Source: Carallia brachiata (Eukaryota; Streptophyta; Magnoliopsida; Malpighiales; Rhizophoraceae). Taken from it: a stretch of 64,000 nt of DNA. The notes under the pieces were generated by a model, which was not told the origin of the DNA, did not search any database, and was given only the letters and a program-made list of their open reading frames with translations. Where the stretch lies: assembly GCA_021464245.1 (NCBI GenBank), contig JADCRB010000013.1, forward strand, positions 12,683,245 to 12,747,244, in the 5' to 3' direction. The first letter of the stretch is position 1. The number at the start of each line of letters is the position of its first letter. Positions 36,001 to 48,329 of the stretch are shown piece by piece. The translations under genes and the position numbers were made by a program.

Positions 36001-36940
36001 GGGTAGTATAAATCTAGGTTGATAGAATCTCTATCTGATATGGAACCAGAAGTTACTATTACAAACATGTTCTTTGTGTTACATGCTTGCATAATACTAA
36101 TTCTCCCCGCTGCTTAAGTTTATGCATGCACACACACATGGGGATTCTATTTGATAATCACCTTTAATTGTTGAATGAGACGATGAAGTGTTTAAATGAC
36201 TACAATTTCAGTTCTTGGACAAGGATCAAGAAGACACAGATGAGGATCTGGACTTCAGGGCACTTGAAAATGGATTTGTAAGTTAAAAATGGCTAATTTC
36301 TTGGTATTTTTCATGTAGGCTTTATAAAGGTGTCATCAGTTTTGATGTTCTCAAGGCTCATTTATTGGATGACCCACCCATGGATCTATGATGGTTCCTT
36401 GTGTTTTGCATGCCATTTGAATTTTAAAGTGTTGGGACCCATCTGCAAGGGCCCCCCTATCCTGGATACCATTATCATAGCAGTTTTAAGTGGGGCAGCC
36501 TGGTATTTTTAGCTTTTGTTCAGGATCACCCATAACCACTTTAGCCCCACTTTCCTCCCCTGGTTCCTATGCAAGGACTAAGCAGAGGATATTCTCTCAA
36601 CAAGTAGAGCCTCAGGAGCATCAATTCCTTGTTATCTATCAAAATGGAAGATACCAAGCGATTAAGATTTTCCTGAAAAGCAGTGAAAGTCTGATGAACT
36701 TGGTTTCAGATGCCATATTTATCGAAGTTTGAATGTTAAAACTGGAAGAGTCTCTCTTGCATTTTTTGTTCTTCCACACTCCATACTTTAAACTATATCA
36801 ATAGCGGATATAATTATCTTTATTTTTGTTTGAAATGTCAGGTTGCAGTAACGCCTCTGTCACTGTCTCCACTCATCGACTCAGACATTCATGCAGCAGC
36901 TTCAGATTGGATCTCTTCTGCACTTAAAGGGGACCAATAA
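33090..36940 (+). CDS. SurE-family 5'-nucleotidase/survival protein
   Basis: Metal-dependent phosphatase fold of the SurE family, which in bacteria dephosphorylates nucleoside 5'-monophosphates; plant function is little known. Ten exons: 33090-33415, 33848-33942, 34299-34366, 34443-34486, 34660-34737, 34815-34968, 35392-35544, 35636-35743, 36212-36277, 36842-36940; 396 residues. Residues 1-70 are plant-specific, Ser/Asn/Glu-rich and probably disordered. The SurE core starts with ILLVTNGDGIESPG (73-86), where bacteria carry TNDDGI, so one of the paired metal-ligand Asp residues is Gly79. SVASHSLT and VISGINRGSSCGHH match the Ser and Asn ligand segments, and FYSGVVAGAREA is a standard core helix. 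A second ATG, eight codons upstream (33066), is in frame; I chose 33090 because family members start MTS. All introns are GT-AG. Possible orthologue of Arabidopsis At4g14930 (from memory). Confidence 0.93.
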
Positions 36941-37913
36941 ACATAACACTTCCTTCCACTTTTTGGTGTTTTTTTTTTTTGGTAGCAATTGAATTAATTA
37001 GTCATCATTTGATTTGTAATTTCTTTTCATTTCCTTTTTAATTATATATTTTCTTTTGATTTGTTTTCCTTGTTTGCACTATTTGGTGGACTTGGATTGC
37101 TGTCTTGCTGAGTTCTTCGTATTCTGTAGTGTTGATAAAATTGTAATGTAGAACAGCAGGTGTCTTATTTGTACGACCGTGCCTTTTTTTGTTAATTGTT
37201 GTTCTTTCTGTAGTTGTATATTTTATTTATTTGAAAGGCATTATTTATAATATTAATGGTGACATTAACAAGGATAAAATTGCCAACATCTAAGCTTTCT
37301 TCAAACTCGAAAATTTGTGTTCTCATGTATTGGGAAGTCCTTGATGGTGATATTAACTGAGGAAATGGTACTAATTATATTTTGTTTTCCATTTTTCCTT
37401 TTGGGTTGCCATTACATCTTTTTTTGGTTTGTTGTAAAACTAAGACGAAAGTTGCATACATTTGATTTCATAATCTATAACTTAATTAAAAAGTATAACA
37501 TAGCTGCTACTAATTCAATCTCACTTTTTTTTTTTTTTGATTATCTTAAGTGGAAAATTGAAAATTTCTGTAAAGTCTTTATTACATTATTTTAACATAG
37601 AGTGATTGATACTATTACTCGTGAAAAAACGAGTGTCCTTTGGTTTTTTTGGTTAATTACCTTTACCTCAATTTGAACTCGAAATTTTGAAACTTGAAGT
37701 CGTCTTTAGCCAAAAAGGGCATTTTATGAGCCAAGAATCTAATTAGGTCATCGTTCTGCATATTCAACCCATAGTCATAAGTCCTTTCGGCCCAATCTCA
37801 GACATCCAACAAGCCCGCTTGCGCTTCTTCAAGATCACTTCTTTTTTGGCGTCCCGTTAGGGTTTTAGAAAGAAGGGGAAAAAAAAAGGAAATCCCCAAA
37901 TTTCTTCCAAAAA
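36941..37913. other. Intergenic: SurE 3' UTR and bL34 promoter
   Basis: T-rich sequence after the SurE stop (to ~37210) is probably the 3' UTR. 'gttagggttttagaaag' at about 37856 lies in the presumed leader of the ribosomal protein gene; it contains the telo-box-like 'aaccctaa' complement that often marks plant ribosomal protein genes. Confidence 0.45.
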
Positions 37914-39927
37914 ATGGCGACCAAAACCCTAATTAGTGCTGGGGCTTCGGTAATTAACAGAATGGTTCTATCAAAACCGAGTCTCCACAGAAACACTAAC
38001 TCGAACGCTCAAATTGTATCTCAGGGCTTTCAAATCACCCCTCAGCTGTTCCCTTCTTTCTCCAAGATCGAAACTTTTCTTCATTTCCCCCAAAACGATG
38101 CCGTTTCTGCCAAAACAGCTGGTTCCCATCTTGGGTTCTTGCCTCCCTGTGGCCTCCCTTCTCTCCGCTTCTTCTTGCCCGATGGTAAACACTGTGTGTG
38201 TATGTGTGTGTACATTACATTTGGGGATGGATTTTCACATTTGAAATAGAGTCAGTGATTGATTGAATTCAAACTGTTGGAGTCATTTTTTTTAATGTTA
38301 TTGCTGATTGATGTTTAAAGTTTGTAAGTTTCTTTGGGCATTTTGTGTGTGTGTGTGTGTGTGTGTGTAAACAATGCATTTGGGGATTGATTCGTATGAA
38401 ATTGGGTCAGTGATTGATTGAATTGAAACTTTTTGGAGTCAATTTTTTGAATCGATGCTTAAAGTTTGTAATTTTTTTGGGCATTTTGTGTTTGTGCGTA
38501 TGCGTGTGTGTAAATTTTTGTGTTGATTGGAATAAGACTGTTGGAGTCAATTTTTTTTAATGTGTTGGTGATTTTTGTGTGTGTGTGTGTGTGTCTAAAT
38601 AATGAATTGGGGGATTGATTCATTTGAAATTGGGTCAGTAATTGATTGGATCGAGATTGTTGGACTTTTTTTTTAGTGTTATTACTGATTTATGTTTGAA
38701 GTTTTTGTCTTTCTTGGGGCATCTTGTGTGAGTGAGTGGAACTTTTGGAGATTGATTCATTTGACATACGGTCCGTGATTGATTGAATTGAGACTGTTGG
38801 AGTCAATTTTTTGGGGTGTTGTTACTGATTGATGTTTAAAGTTTGTAACTTTCTTGGGGCATTTGTGTGTGTGTGTGTGCGTGTGTAAACAATGCATTTG
38901 GGAATTGGTTAATTTTGAATGTTGGTTTAATGATCGATTGAATTGAGATTATTGGAATAATCTTTTTGTATGCCAATACCAGTTGAAATTTAAAGTTGTG
39001 AACTTTCTGGGGCATTTTGACAATGGTAATTGTTTGAGGCTATGAAATTAAGCGCCTTCATTCCCTGGGCTATCGTTGTGCTTGTTCATATCGATGGGCT
39101 GAACTTGATTCTATGTTTTCCGAGTTGGGGACATTACAGTTCCCTCACTGCAATAATTTACATGTTTACTGCAATAATTTACATGTTTTTTTTACTTACT
39201 GGAAGAAACTAAATTTGGATTTGATGGCTTGAATGAATTGTGTCGTAGAGGTTCATTATTAATTCATTTGCACTGTTTGCTTTTCATTCCTTTGTTGCTT
39301 GACTGGTTCAAGTTGTGTTTTGCAGGAGATTCATCAAGTGAGCCGATGCTCTTATTTCCTAAACGTACATTCCAACCTAGCCTCATTAGGCGAAAGCGAA
39401 ATCATGGATTTTTCGCACGGTATTGCTCTGTCTCTTCCCTCTGTTTTTTTCAAGGGTAACAGGTAGCTTAGCTTGGCTGCCAGTGTTTTTTAGTTTTATT
39501 GTCCTGAACCAGCAAATATGATTGTTGCCAGCTACACAATTTTGCATTACAACAATTGGCTTGTACAAGGATTCTGTTGCCTTTTTTTTTTTTTTTTGTA
39601 AATTTTATTTTTAAAACCAATATCCTTAATTATAATGTATTTAGGTTAGGCTTTTTGCTTAGATTGCTGATGATGATGATAACTTTTATGCTATAAGCAG
39701 AGCTTTGTTTTGATCCTTGTGGCCATGCTACAAGATATGTTTAGTGGCCGTGTTGAATGTTCCTGTTCTCCTTTTGTTAATTGGCTAAATAATCGTTCTG
39801 AAGTACATAAGACTTGCAGTGATTAATATTTAATACAACTGTGCACATGAGCAGCAAGGCAACCAAGGGCGGCCGGAGAGTCATTGCTCGGAGAATAGCA
39901 AAAGGCCGCTCCAGAATTACAGCTTAG
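37914..39927 (+). CDS. Organellar ribosomal protein bL34 (probably mitochondrial)
   Basis: Small basic protein of the large subunit of bacterial-type ribosomes. Three exons: 37914-38184, 39326-39419, 39855-39927; 145 residues. Residues 1-90 form a presequence rich in Ser, Thr and Arg with few acidic residues (MATKTLISAGASVINRM...). The conserved bL34 body is all C-terminal: KRTFQPSLIRRKRNHGFFAR in exon 2, then KATKGGRRVIARRIAKGRSR ending ITA. That covers essentially the whole ~45-residue bacterial protein. The acceptor of exon 3 could be 39854 or three bases earlier ('gagcag|caag'); the first gives the family sequence FFARKATKGG. Intron 1 (1141 bp) is largely a degenerate minisatellite. Mitochondrial rather than plastid targeting is inferred from similarity I recall to Arabidopsis At3g13882; the sequence alone does not prove it. 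Confidence 0.92.
38185..39010 (+). repeat. Degenerate ~150-bp minisatellite inside bL34 intron 1
   Basis: Five to six imperfect copies of a unit made of a GT microsatellite, then 'aacaatgcatttggggattg', 'gtcagtgattgattgaatt', 'actgttggagtcaattttt', 'gatgtttaaagtttgtaa' and 'ctttggggcattttg'. Copies start near 38190, 38345, 38490, 38575, 38720 and 38865. The GT run differs in length in every copy. Only the intron is affected; both splice sites lie outside the array. Confidence 0.85.
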
Positions 39928-42600
39928 CTTTTCATCAACATTGCTGGTATCAAAGATAAAATTTCAAAGCTTCGTTTGTCCGTGGACTGGCCGAATAAAA
40001 TGAAATGCCTTATCTCTTCTTTGGTTCTTTATGATACCTGGAATTTAGATCATTTGTTACATTTGGGTTGTCATCGCCCAGAATTTTTTGTGAAATTCAG
40101 AAACTTCCAATTATGTATGTATTAACTGGTTTGGTTTAGTTAAGGACCATTGGTTTTCAATTCAATTTCTTCTGGACTGCTTATACGTGTGGATCTGGTA
40201 CTCAGTGGTTAATTGCGTCTCTAAAAGGAAGAATTTTGTCTAACATTACCATAGGTGCTTTGCTTCATAGCCAATGTTATAGTGATGGGAATGTGCTTCT
40301 AGTTTTGGCAGTTTGGGGCTTTTAGCAGCAGATGATGAATTGACTCTGTCCATAGAGCTACCACATAATCCAGCGTTTTGTATAAGCCCAAGGGCATGGC
40401 TGAGGCGGCTTGGCCTCATGGTTGTCATTGCAGCCGTAAAACACATTATCTCATTTTTTTGAGCACAAAGTAGTATTGGCTCTAATGTCATATAACCCTT
40501 GTTGCTTGCTTGTCAAGGTTGGTGGCTTTTTATTTGGTTTCCCATCTAACCATAATGGGTTTCTGTTGAAATGCATGTGTAAAAGAGCTCAATAATTGAA
40601 ACTCTTGAAGTTTGAACTATGTTTGAAGTAGAAAATGTTGAGAAAAGAATGAAGATTGCAGAGATGAGAAAAGAAGGGAAGAATGTGAGAAGGATATGTT
40701 CTTACCCCTTTATCGGAAAGAGGAAATGGGAGAACTAAAAGCCATGTGTCACCAATTTTGGGAGTATAATTAGGGTTAAACTCCGAATGAGGAAATTTTT
40801 ATTGGAGACACAAGTGGATAAAAAATGGTTTTATATGATACAGTAAAATATTTTATAATACACGAATATATACAATGTAAAAGAAATTTATTATAATATA
40901 GTAGATATCTACATAAAATTTATTTATTTTATATAAAATATTATTCCTATAGTATAAAATATTTAACATATAACCTATATATATATTATATATATTATCT
41001 ACTTAAGTTCACAAGACTGTTTGTCTGCGTGAGATTGCTCCGACAACTGGATGTGACTTTCATTCGATTTGCACCAAAGCAATTTTTTTTTTCTTTTAGC
41101 TTAAAATGCCTGAATGCTTGACTGCCGTTTTTCTATTGTAATGTTTTAGTTGGCTGCAAGCTGAGATTAAAACAGACGTTTTGGACCATCCCACGAGCAT
41201 CGATTGGATGTACTTCCCAATCCTCGCACATCCCCACAAATATTTTTGCCAGCTTTTCCCACCCCAGCTGGCCTTGGCACTTAGCTTCAATCTACAGAAA
41301 AATTCATGCCAGTCTTACTTTTTACACGAAGAAAAAGCTTCCTACACATAAAAATAGAGATGTGGACCCTACTTTTACTCTCGGTTCCTGCGTGTCTGGA
41401 GTTTTATTGTCCGTATAAAAATCAGTTCCCTAACTGTAATAATATCACAAATTCCTGTAACGACAATTTATTTTTTTCCCTATAGCTGTCGAGATTAGAA
41501 TCATGGTTGTTGAGAATAAGAGTACTCTTACAACCAGACCATGTGGGTGAATAGCTTCATTTGGAAAATTGTAAAAGTTAATTTTGTTTTAAAATTTTTG
41601 GAAAATTTTTATGCCCAATTTATAACCCTTTTCCATGAGTGACACTCAATTCGATAACTACAGGATTGTTATTTACGTATGTATGTCTTCCCTAAAGCTC
41701 CATTTCTAAATGCTTACAAATGCAAACCTCTAGTTATAGATGTTCTTGAATTTGAAACAAAACAATCTTACTAGACAAATTGCCTTAAACCCATCAATTC
41801 CTCTTTGCAATTTGCAACAACAAAATTTCATCATAGATATCATGCAATGCCTTTTCGCATTTATAAGACCACGTGGTGAAGGAGCCACATTGACAATAAT
41901 GGGGCAGTTGCCCCACTGAAAAAAAAAAAATCATATAATATATTTCAAATTTGAAGTATTTCCCTCACTTTAAAAATTATTTTTCTCCCACTCAAAATTA
42001 AAAATTATTAGATTAACCCAAAAGATTTCAAACAATTGTTGAAATTGGATTTTTATGATTTTTAATAAGTTAATTTATGACATTTATTATATTTAAATAA
42101 ATATCTACATGACTTTAGGTAATTTATTATAACTAAATATAATTTGAGTTATACACAATTTAATAAATTGGTTCTTATATTTAATTTGAAATTAATGTCG
42201 TATAATAATGGTTGATATATCTGGTATTTGAATCAAGATACTCTTATTTGATGATACGATAAAATTCTCTACAAATATGATATAATGCATATAAATAGAA
42301 CGTATATTTTTAAATTTTAAGTTAGCTTTTGTGAAGATGGATTTAATGCGACAATAAAAGTATTTCTCCATTAGTTATAGTTCTAAATATTTTTCTTAAA
42401 AAGGAATATATATGTGTGTGTGTGCACGCACGCGCATGTGTGTAGATAATCACATTTCAATCTCACGAAATAAGAGATTTTTTTCATATTAAAGATGACT
42501 AATATATATGTAATTTTGTCATCTATTTTAGATTTTCATTGTTGTATCATAAAAAATTATAAGAATTAACGGCAATTTTTTATATTATTTTTATTTTATA
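39928..42600. other. Intergenic region between bL34 and the copia remnant
   Basis: Contains the bL34 3' UTR (to ~40150). Several ORFs of 60-80 codons on the minus strand between 40.2 and 41.3 kb show no recognisable domain. 40800-41000 and 41930-42600 are extremely AT-rich. A TG/CG dinucleotide run occurs at 42412-42445. No gene called. Confidence 0.5.
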
Positions 42601-42629
42601 TTATTTAAACTAATTTTTTAATTACTATA

Positions 42630-45260
42630 AACTTGTCCTCAGTAACTATAATAAAAGTTGGTTTGCCATTAAATTTATGGAGAGAAGCTATACTAACAGT
42701 TTCTCATTTACATAATAGAATACCCTCCAAAAGGTTTAAGGTTTCTCTATACAAATTATGGAATAAAAGAAAGCTGAATTTGAGTTGTATAGAGTATGAG
42801 GATGTTTGCCATTTTACAGAGTGTCAGATCAAAAAAGATAAAGTTGGGCCCTTTGAGCACTAAAAAGTGTGTTTGTGGGTTATGCTAAAAATTTTAAAAC
42901 TTATAGACTTTCGAATTTGAATTCTAATGTGACTGTAAAATCAAGAAATGTTGATTTCTTTGAAAATAAATTTTGTAAAGATTCAAACAATGTTGTAGAA
43001 CCCACTTCACAAGAAATCAGTGCAAGTAATAGTTTTTATCCTAGTAGTAAACTTGATGGTATTTCTACTGGCCTTAAGAGAAAAGGTCCATTTGGAACCT
43101 AGGAGAAGTCAAAAGTTAGAAAAGGGAAAACATTCAGTTTGATTTTATATCTTCTCAGTCTATTGTTTACTTAGTTGAAGGCAATAGGGAAAATTTGATA
43201 ATAAAATACCCATGCTACTTAATGTAGATGATGATCCAAAGACATTTAACGAAGCAATGAGTTCTAGAAATGCAGCTTTTTGGAAAGAGGCAGTAAAAAA
43301 TGAAATAGATTCAATATTATCCAATAATACTTGGATCCTAGTATATTTGCCATCTAGATCAAAACCTATCGGTTATAAATGAGTATGTACGAGAAAATAT
43401 AATTCAGATGGATCTCTTCAAAACTTTTAAAGTTAGATTAGTAGCTAAAGGATTTAGGCAAAAGGAATGTATTTATTTCTTTGACACTTATGCCCCAAGA
43501 GTACGAATAACTTCCACAAGAGTTCTGTTGGCTTTAGCATCAATATATAATCTGCATGTACATCAAATGGACCTTAAGACTGCCTTTTTAAATGGTGATT
43601 TAGATGAAGAAGTGTATATAGAGCAACCTAAAAGATTTGTTCTTTTGGGAAATTAGAATAAGGTATGAAAATTAATATAAATTCTTATATGGATTGAAGC
43701 AAACTCAAACAATGGCATAAAAAAATTGATTTTGTGATATTGTTTCATGGTTTTAGGCATAATAGTTTTGATAAATGCATATATTCTACGTTTGCAGAAA
43801 ACTTTGGTGTGATAATATGCCTTTATGTTGATGATTTGCTGATTATTAAAATCAATATGGAAGGCATAAATCAAACAAAAAAAAGTACTTAACTTCAAAC
43901 TTCAAAATGAAAGATTTAAATGAAGTTGATACTATCTTAAGTATCAAAATTTAAAAAACATAATAGAGGTTTTGCTTTGAGTCAATCTCATTATATAGAA
44001 AAAGTATTTCTTAAATTCAATTATTTAAAGATTAAAAAAGCGAATAACCTAATTGATGCATCACAAAAATTGAATGTAAATTCTGGAAGGTCAGTTGCTC
44101 AATTGGAGTATACCAATATAATTGGTAGCTTAATGTACGCTATGAATTGCACTATGCTAGATATTATTTTTACAGTTTGTAAACTTCTTAAATATACAAG
44201 TAATTATAGTACGGAACATTTGGAATGCAATAGCAAGTGTCCTTGGATGTCTAAAAAGAACGATCAATATATGACTATTTTATAATATTTCCCTACAGTA
44301 TTATAAGGATATATCGATGCTAGTTAGATAACTAGTATTACTAATAATAAATCTACGTAGTTTTTACCATAGTAGGAGGCGCTATTTCGTGGGCTTCTAA
44401 GAAGCAGATATGTATAACTCATTCTACCATGGAATCAGAGTTTATAGTATTAGCTTCTATAGGCAAAGAAGCAGAATAGTTGAAGAATATGTTACTTGAT
44501 GTTAAGCTGTGGCCATATTGCACTGTGATAGTAAAATAACAATGTTTAGAGCTGTAAGTAAAATTTACAATTGTAAATCTACACGTATTGTCTTAAGATA
44601 TGAATATGTAAGACAACTATTGTCTGAATGTGTTGTCATAATTGTGTATATACGATCCTATAAAAATTTAGCTGAACCTTTCACAAAAAGTTTCTTGAGT
44701 GATCATGACAACATCAAAAAAATGGAACTAGCAACCAATAATGGGAACTCAACTTTTACTAACTCAATAATTAATTAAAAGTTTAATGGGTAACAACAAG
44801 TTATTGATCCATTGCCGTAACATTGAATTGATGTGATAAATAAACAATTCATATTCAATGCAAAAAGGATTCGAGGATTAGTGGTACTCTCAATGAAGTT
44901 GGACTCACATAAAATATAAAACTTCACCTACATGAATATAAGAAGTGGTGCCGCTTCTAACAAAAATAAGAAGTGAACTCACATAAAATATAGAACTTCA
45001 CATATATGAATATAAGAAGTGGTGCCGCTTCTAACAAAAGGTTGAGGGTTTAAGTTTTGTATAATTTCTCATCATGTAGAGAAGGACACATGTGTAATAT
45101 TTCTTGATTTTAACATATATGAATCTTGGTGTAAGTGTATATGACACTATTGATTTCGTTAAAGTCTTGAGATACTAACACTTATAAAAGGTTTAACTTG
45201 AAAAACACATTTCATGTGTGTGAGTCTTGTAACAAACAATGTAACTATCTATGTGGGAGA
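42630..45260 (+). mobile_element. Decayed Ty1/copia retrotransposon, internal pol remnant
   Basis: Fragments in the expected copia order are visible in different frames with many stops. They are an integrase C-terminal piece (LWREAILTVSHLHNRIPS, 42660-42730), a reverse transcriptase start (WKEAVKNEIDSI and RLVAKGFRQ, 43280-43470), the RT motif segment HQMDLKTAFLNGDL (43560-43610), the catalytic YVDD (43828), and RNase H pieces (ISWASKKQ and THSTMESEF, 44380-44440). No gag, protease or 5' LTR was found upstream, so the copy is 5'-truncated. It ends in a polypurine tract and the 3' LTR at 45262. Not functional. Confidence 0.85.
44897..45042 (+). repeat. ~80-bp tandem duplication before the copia LTR
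   Basis: 'ggactcacataaaatata' ... 'aagaagtggtgccgcttct' occurs at about 44899-44962 and again at about 44973-45037, with few differences. Each copy ends in a short inverted repeat (AGAAG...CTTCT) able to form a hairpin. It lies between the RNase H remnant and the LTR of the copia element. Confidence 0.8.
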
Positions 45261-45700
45261 TTGTTAGGAAATATATCAATAGATAGTTGGGAAATATATC
45301 AATAGATAGTTATATCAGTTTATTTTAAAAGAAAAGAACTAAATTACAATTGGGATTTAAGAGGCATGACTCCTCGTAAGACAAAAGTGACCCTTGGTTG
45401 TAACAGACATAACACTTTGTAAGAAAAGACATGACTTTTAGTGTGAAGAATTGTTTTTGTTCATGGGAAAGACATGATCTTTGGGGCAAGAGTTATGATT
45501 CTTCATGCAAGAGTCATGACTTTTTATAGGTGACTTTTCAAAATCTATAAATAGGATATTCTCTTGCCTAACAAAAATTAATTCACTTATATATTTATTC
45601 TTTTTACAAAGTTCCTTTCTTCTCACACTTGAGAAATTCTTACAAGGGGTTTAAAAGAATTGCTGCCTGTAAACCCAAGATTTTGTAAATTCTGAAATGA
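45253..45700 (+). mobile_element. Copia polypurine tract and 3' LTR
   Basis: 'gtgggaga' (45253-45260) is the typical copia plus-strand primer, followed by the LTR start 'tgttagg' at 45262. The LTR opens with a 22-bp direct repeat ('ggaaatatatcaatagatag' twice, 45267-45312). A TATA box, 'tataaatag', lies at 45546-45554, ~285 bases in, a usual position for the LTR promoter. The 3' boundary is not certain; no second LTR is in the window to compare, so ~45700 is an estimate. Confidence 0.7.
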
Positions 45701-46849
45701 TTTGTCATAAACCCTGTAATAATTTGGGAGGGGACGAACATAACTTTAAAGACAATGATTATTTACGATACAAAGCTTCTTATTCCTACTCTCTTTTTTA
45801 ACATCGCCTCCTACGTGTAGAGGTGTAATTATCACTCTTTTTAATTTTTCGTTAAAATGCTTCCACTCCACTCCTTTCAGAACTGATGGATCCTCTACAC
45901 CCATGGCAACACCATTACCATTGTCATCAATCATTTGATATTGGATTTTATGGGCCAGGTCATGGAGAATGGACATTGAAAGGTTGCGCATCAGGTTGTG
46001 TGTCAGTCCATCCCAGCCAAAAATTGTGGAGGTATTCTGACAAAATTGCAGTTGAATCATTCAGGTCAAGTTGATATTGAGGGATGTTTTTGATATTATC
46101 GAACTCGGCAATAGAAAAACAGTGATTGCATTTTCCTGATCACCATCTTAAACTGCAACCTCATCACTGCCTTCATTGTAATATTGTGTACCAATCTGAA
46201 ATACATAAGTGGTCAAAATTACCTGAAACAAAATAAAATAAAATAGAAAAACAACAGAAGTTCTATAAATCATTGGAGATGGGCAATAAATATAACCACA
46301 AGCGAATCAAACAGTCATATATGAATAGAAAATATAAACACAAGCTCTTGTGAGGCCATTCAAACATGTTCTCAAAAACAAGATGAAACAGTTAAGTTTT
46401 TGGTGTTTATACCAATAGAAACATGCTTTCGTTCATATCATATAACTGTAAGCAAATAAAAATAACATGGAAGCAAACCAAGCATGATATTCTAAATCAA
46501 ATATTTAAAGGAGATGTAACAAAATGATAAAATGGAAGATTATGTGAACAATTAAGTTTTTGGTGTTTATACCAGTAAAATCTCCAATTCCTGTTTTATC
46601 ATTGGAAGCAAACCAAGCATGAATGTTGACAAAAAAGAAAAAGCAAAAAAAAAAAATGAAAAAAAGTAAGAGAAGACAATATCACCGATTCCTTTACATT
46701 CACCATTGGAAGCAAAACAAAACGAGCATAAATTTTGAATTAAAAAAAAAAACACTAGCAATTTAAGAAAGAAAAAGACTAAAAAGAAGCGAATGTTAAA
46801 TATGTTACAATCTCCTTATTCATCTGCTCGTCCACCATTTTTGCCAGTT

Positions 46850-47595
46850 TGGTAGAGAGAATGACAGAGAGAAAAAAGAGAGAGAAAGGGTAGAGAAAGA
46901 ATGAGTAAACAGAATGGTAACAGAGAAAAATGAGAGAGAGACAAGGTAGAGAGAGAACGAGTAGAGAGAATGGCAAAGAAAGAAAAAAAAAGAGAGAGAG
47001 AGAAAGAGTATAGAGAGACTGAGTAAAGAGACTGGTAAAATAAGAAAAAGGAGAGAGAGTTTGGTTAGAGAGAAAATGAGTAGAGAAAATAGTAGAGAGA
47101 AAAAAAAGAGAGGGAGAGGGCAGAGAGAGAGAATGGTAGAGCGAGAAAAAAGGAGAGAGAATGTGGATAGATAGAGAATGATAGAAAGAAAAAAGAGAGA
47201 GAGAGGATAGAGAGAGAATGACTAAAGAGAACGGTAGAACGAGAAAAATGAGAGAGAATGAGTAGAGAGAGAATGATAGAGAGAGAAAAATGAGAGAGAC
47301 AGGCTAGAGAGAGAATGAGTAGAGAGAATGATTGAGGGAGAAAAAGGAGAGAGATGGTAGAAAGAGAATGAGTAGAGAGAGAAAAAGGAGAGAGAGAGAA
47401 TAGAGAGAGAATGGTTGAGATAGAAAAAGAGAGAGATGGTAGAGAGAGAATGAGTAGTAGAGAAATAGTAGAGAGAGAAAAAATATAGAGAGATAGAGAG
47501 AAGATGAGTAAAGAGAGATATGTTAAAGAGAGTGGATAAAGAGAGAAAAGGTTGTAAGAGAAAGTATAAAAAGAAAGTGAAAAATAAAATGAGAA
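46850..47595. repeat. Purine-only GA-rich minisatellite
   Basis: About 740 bases almost free of C and with few T on this strand. They are built from variants of 'gagagagaatgagtagagag' and 'aatggtagagagagaaaaa' with 20-45-bp spacing. The reverse strand gives Ser/Leu/Phe-rich nonsense ORFs. A homopurine tract this long can form triplex (H-DNA) structures and is prone to length change. It is not transposon-like and has no flanking inverted repeats. Confidence 0.9.
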
Positions 47596-48329
47596 AGTTA
47601 TTTTTTATTATTTTCTCAATTTATTTTTTTCTTAAAAAAACACATTTAACTTTTTAACAAAAAAATAAAAAATAAATAAATAATACCAAATATATTTTTT
47701 ATTTTTTTTTGTAAAAAATAAATATAAAATAAGAAATAAAATCGTTAGTAAACGAGCTCTCAATCAACCGATTTTTTCTTTTTAAAAAATAATTATGAGT
47801 TCCAACAGAAAGTTTTCTAGCCCACGTGGTCTTATCCCCTGGTTTTTCTTCTGCTACGTTTTTTTTTTTTTTTTTTTTTTGTTTTTAGTACTCCTTTTAA
47901 GCGATGTTTGAGCACGAAGAAATTACCAACTTTCCTCCTTAAACTGCGAAACACTATACTCACTCCTTTTAACTTTGAGAGAAAAATTGTTAATTCTTGT
48001 GTATTTTTTTAATTTTTTTTTAAACTTATAAATTGTAATCCAAAAATATTATGATAGATAATATTTTTCAATTCTCTCATTTTCACATTTTTCTTCAACC
48101 AAAATATTTTAATTTTCCTTCTTTACCTTTTCTCAAATACTAGATAGAAAATTTTATTTTTCTTGCACCTCTCATTTCTATTATTTTCCTCCCCACACAT
48201 TATTCTCTCTGTCTATTCTCTTATCCAAACATATGGTAAGGGTCTATAATGCATCACATAGATTAATTTTTCTGATTTTTGACTAAAATTGATTCAATCT
48301 TGCCAGATTCAATGCCTAAATTATGCAAA

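Noticed and set aside
45746..46074. Overlapping ORFs of 104 (-) and 62 (+) codons after the copia LTR
   Set aside because: The minus frame looks somewhat protein-like, but I recognise no domain and could not link exons; too weak to call.
46567..46976. Phe/Ser/Leu-rich minus-strand ORFs resembling signal peptides
   Set aside because: They are the complement of A-rich and GA-repeat DNA.
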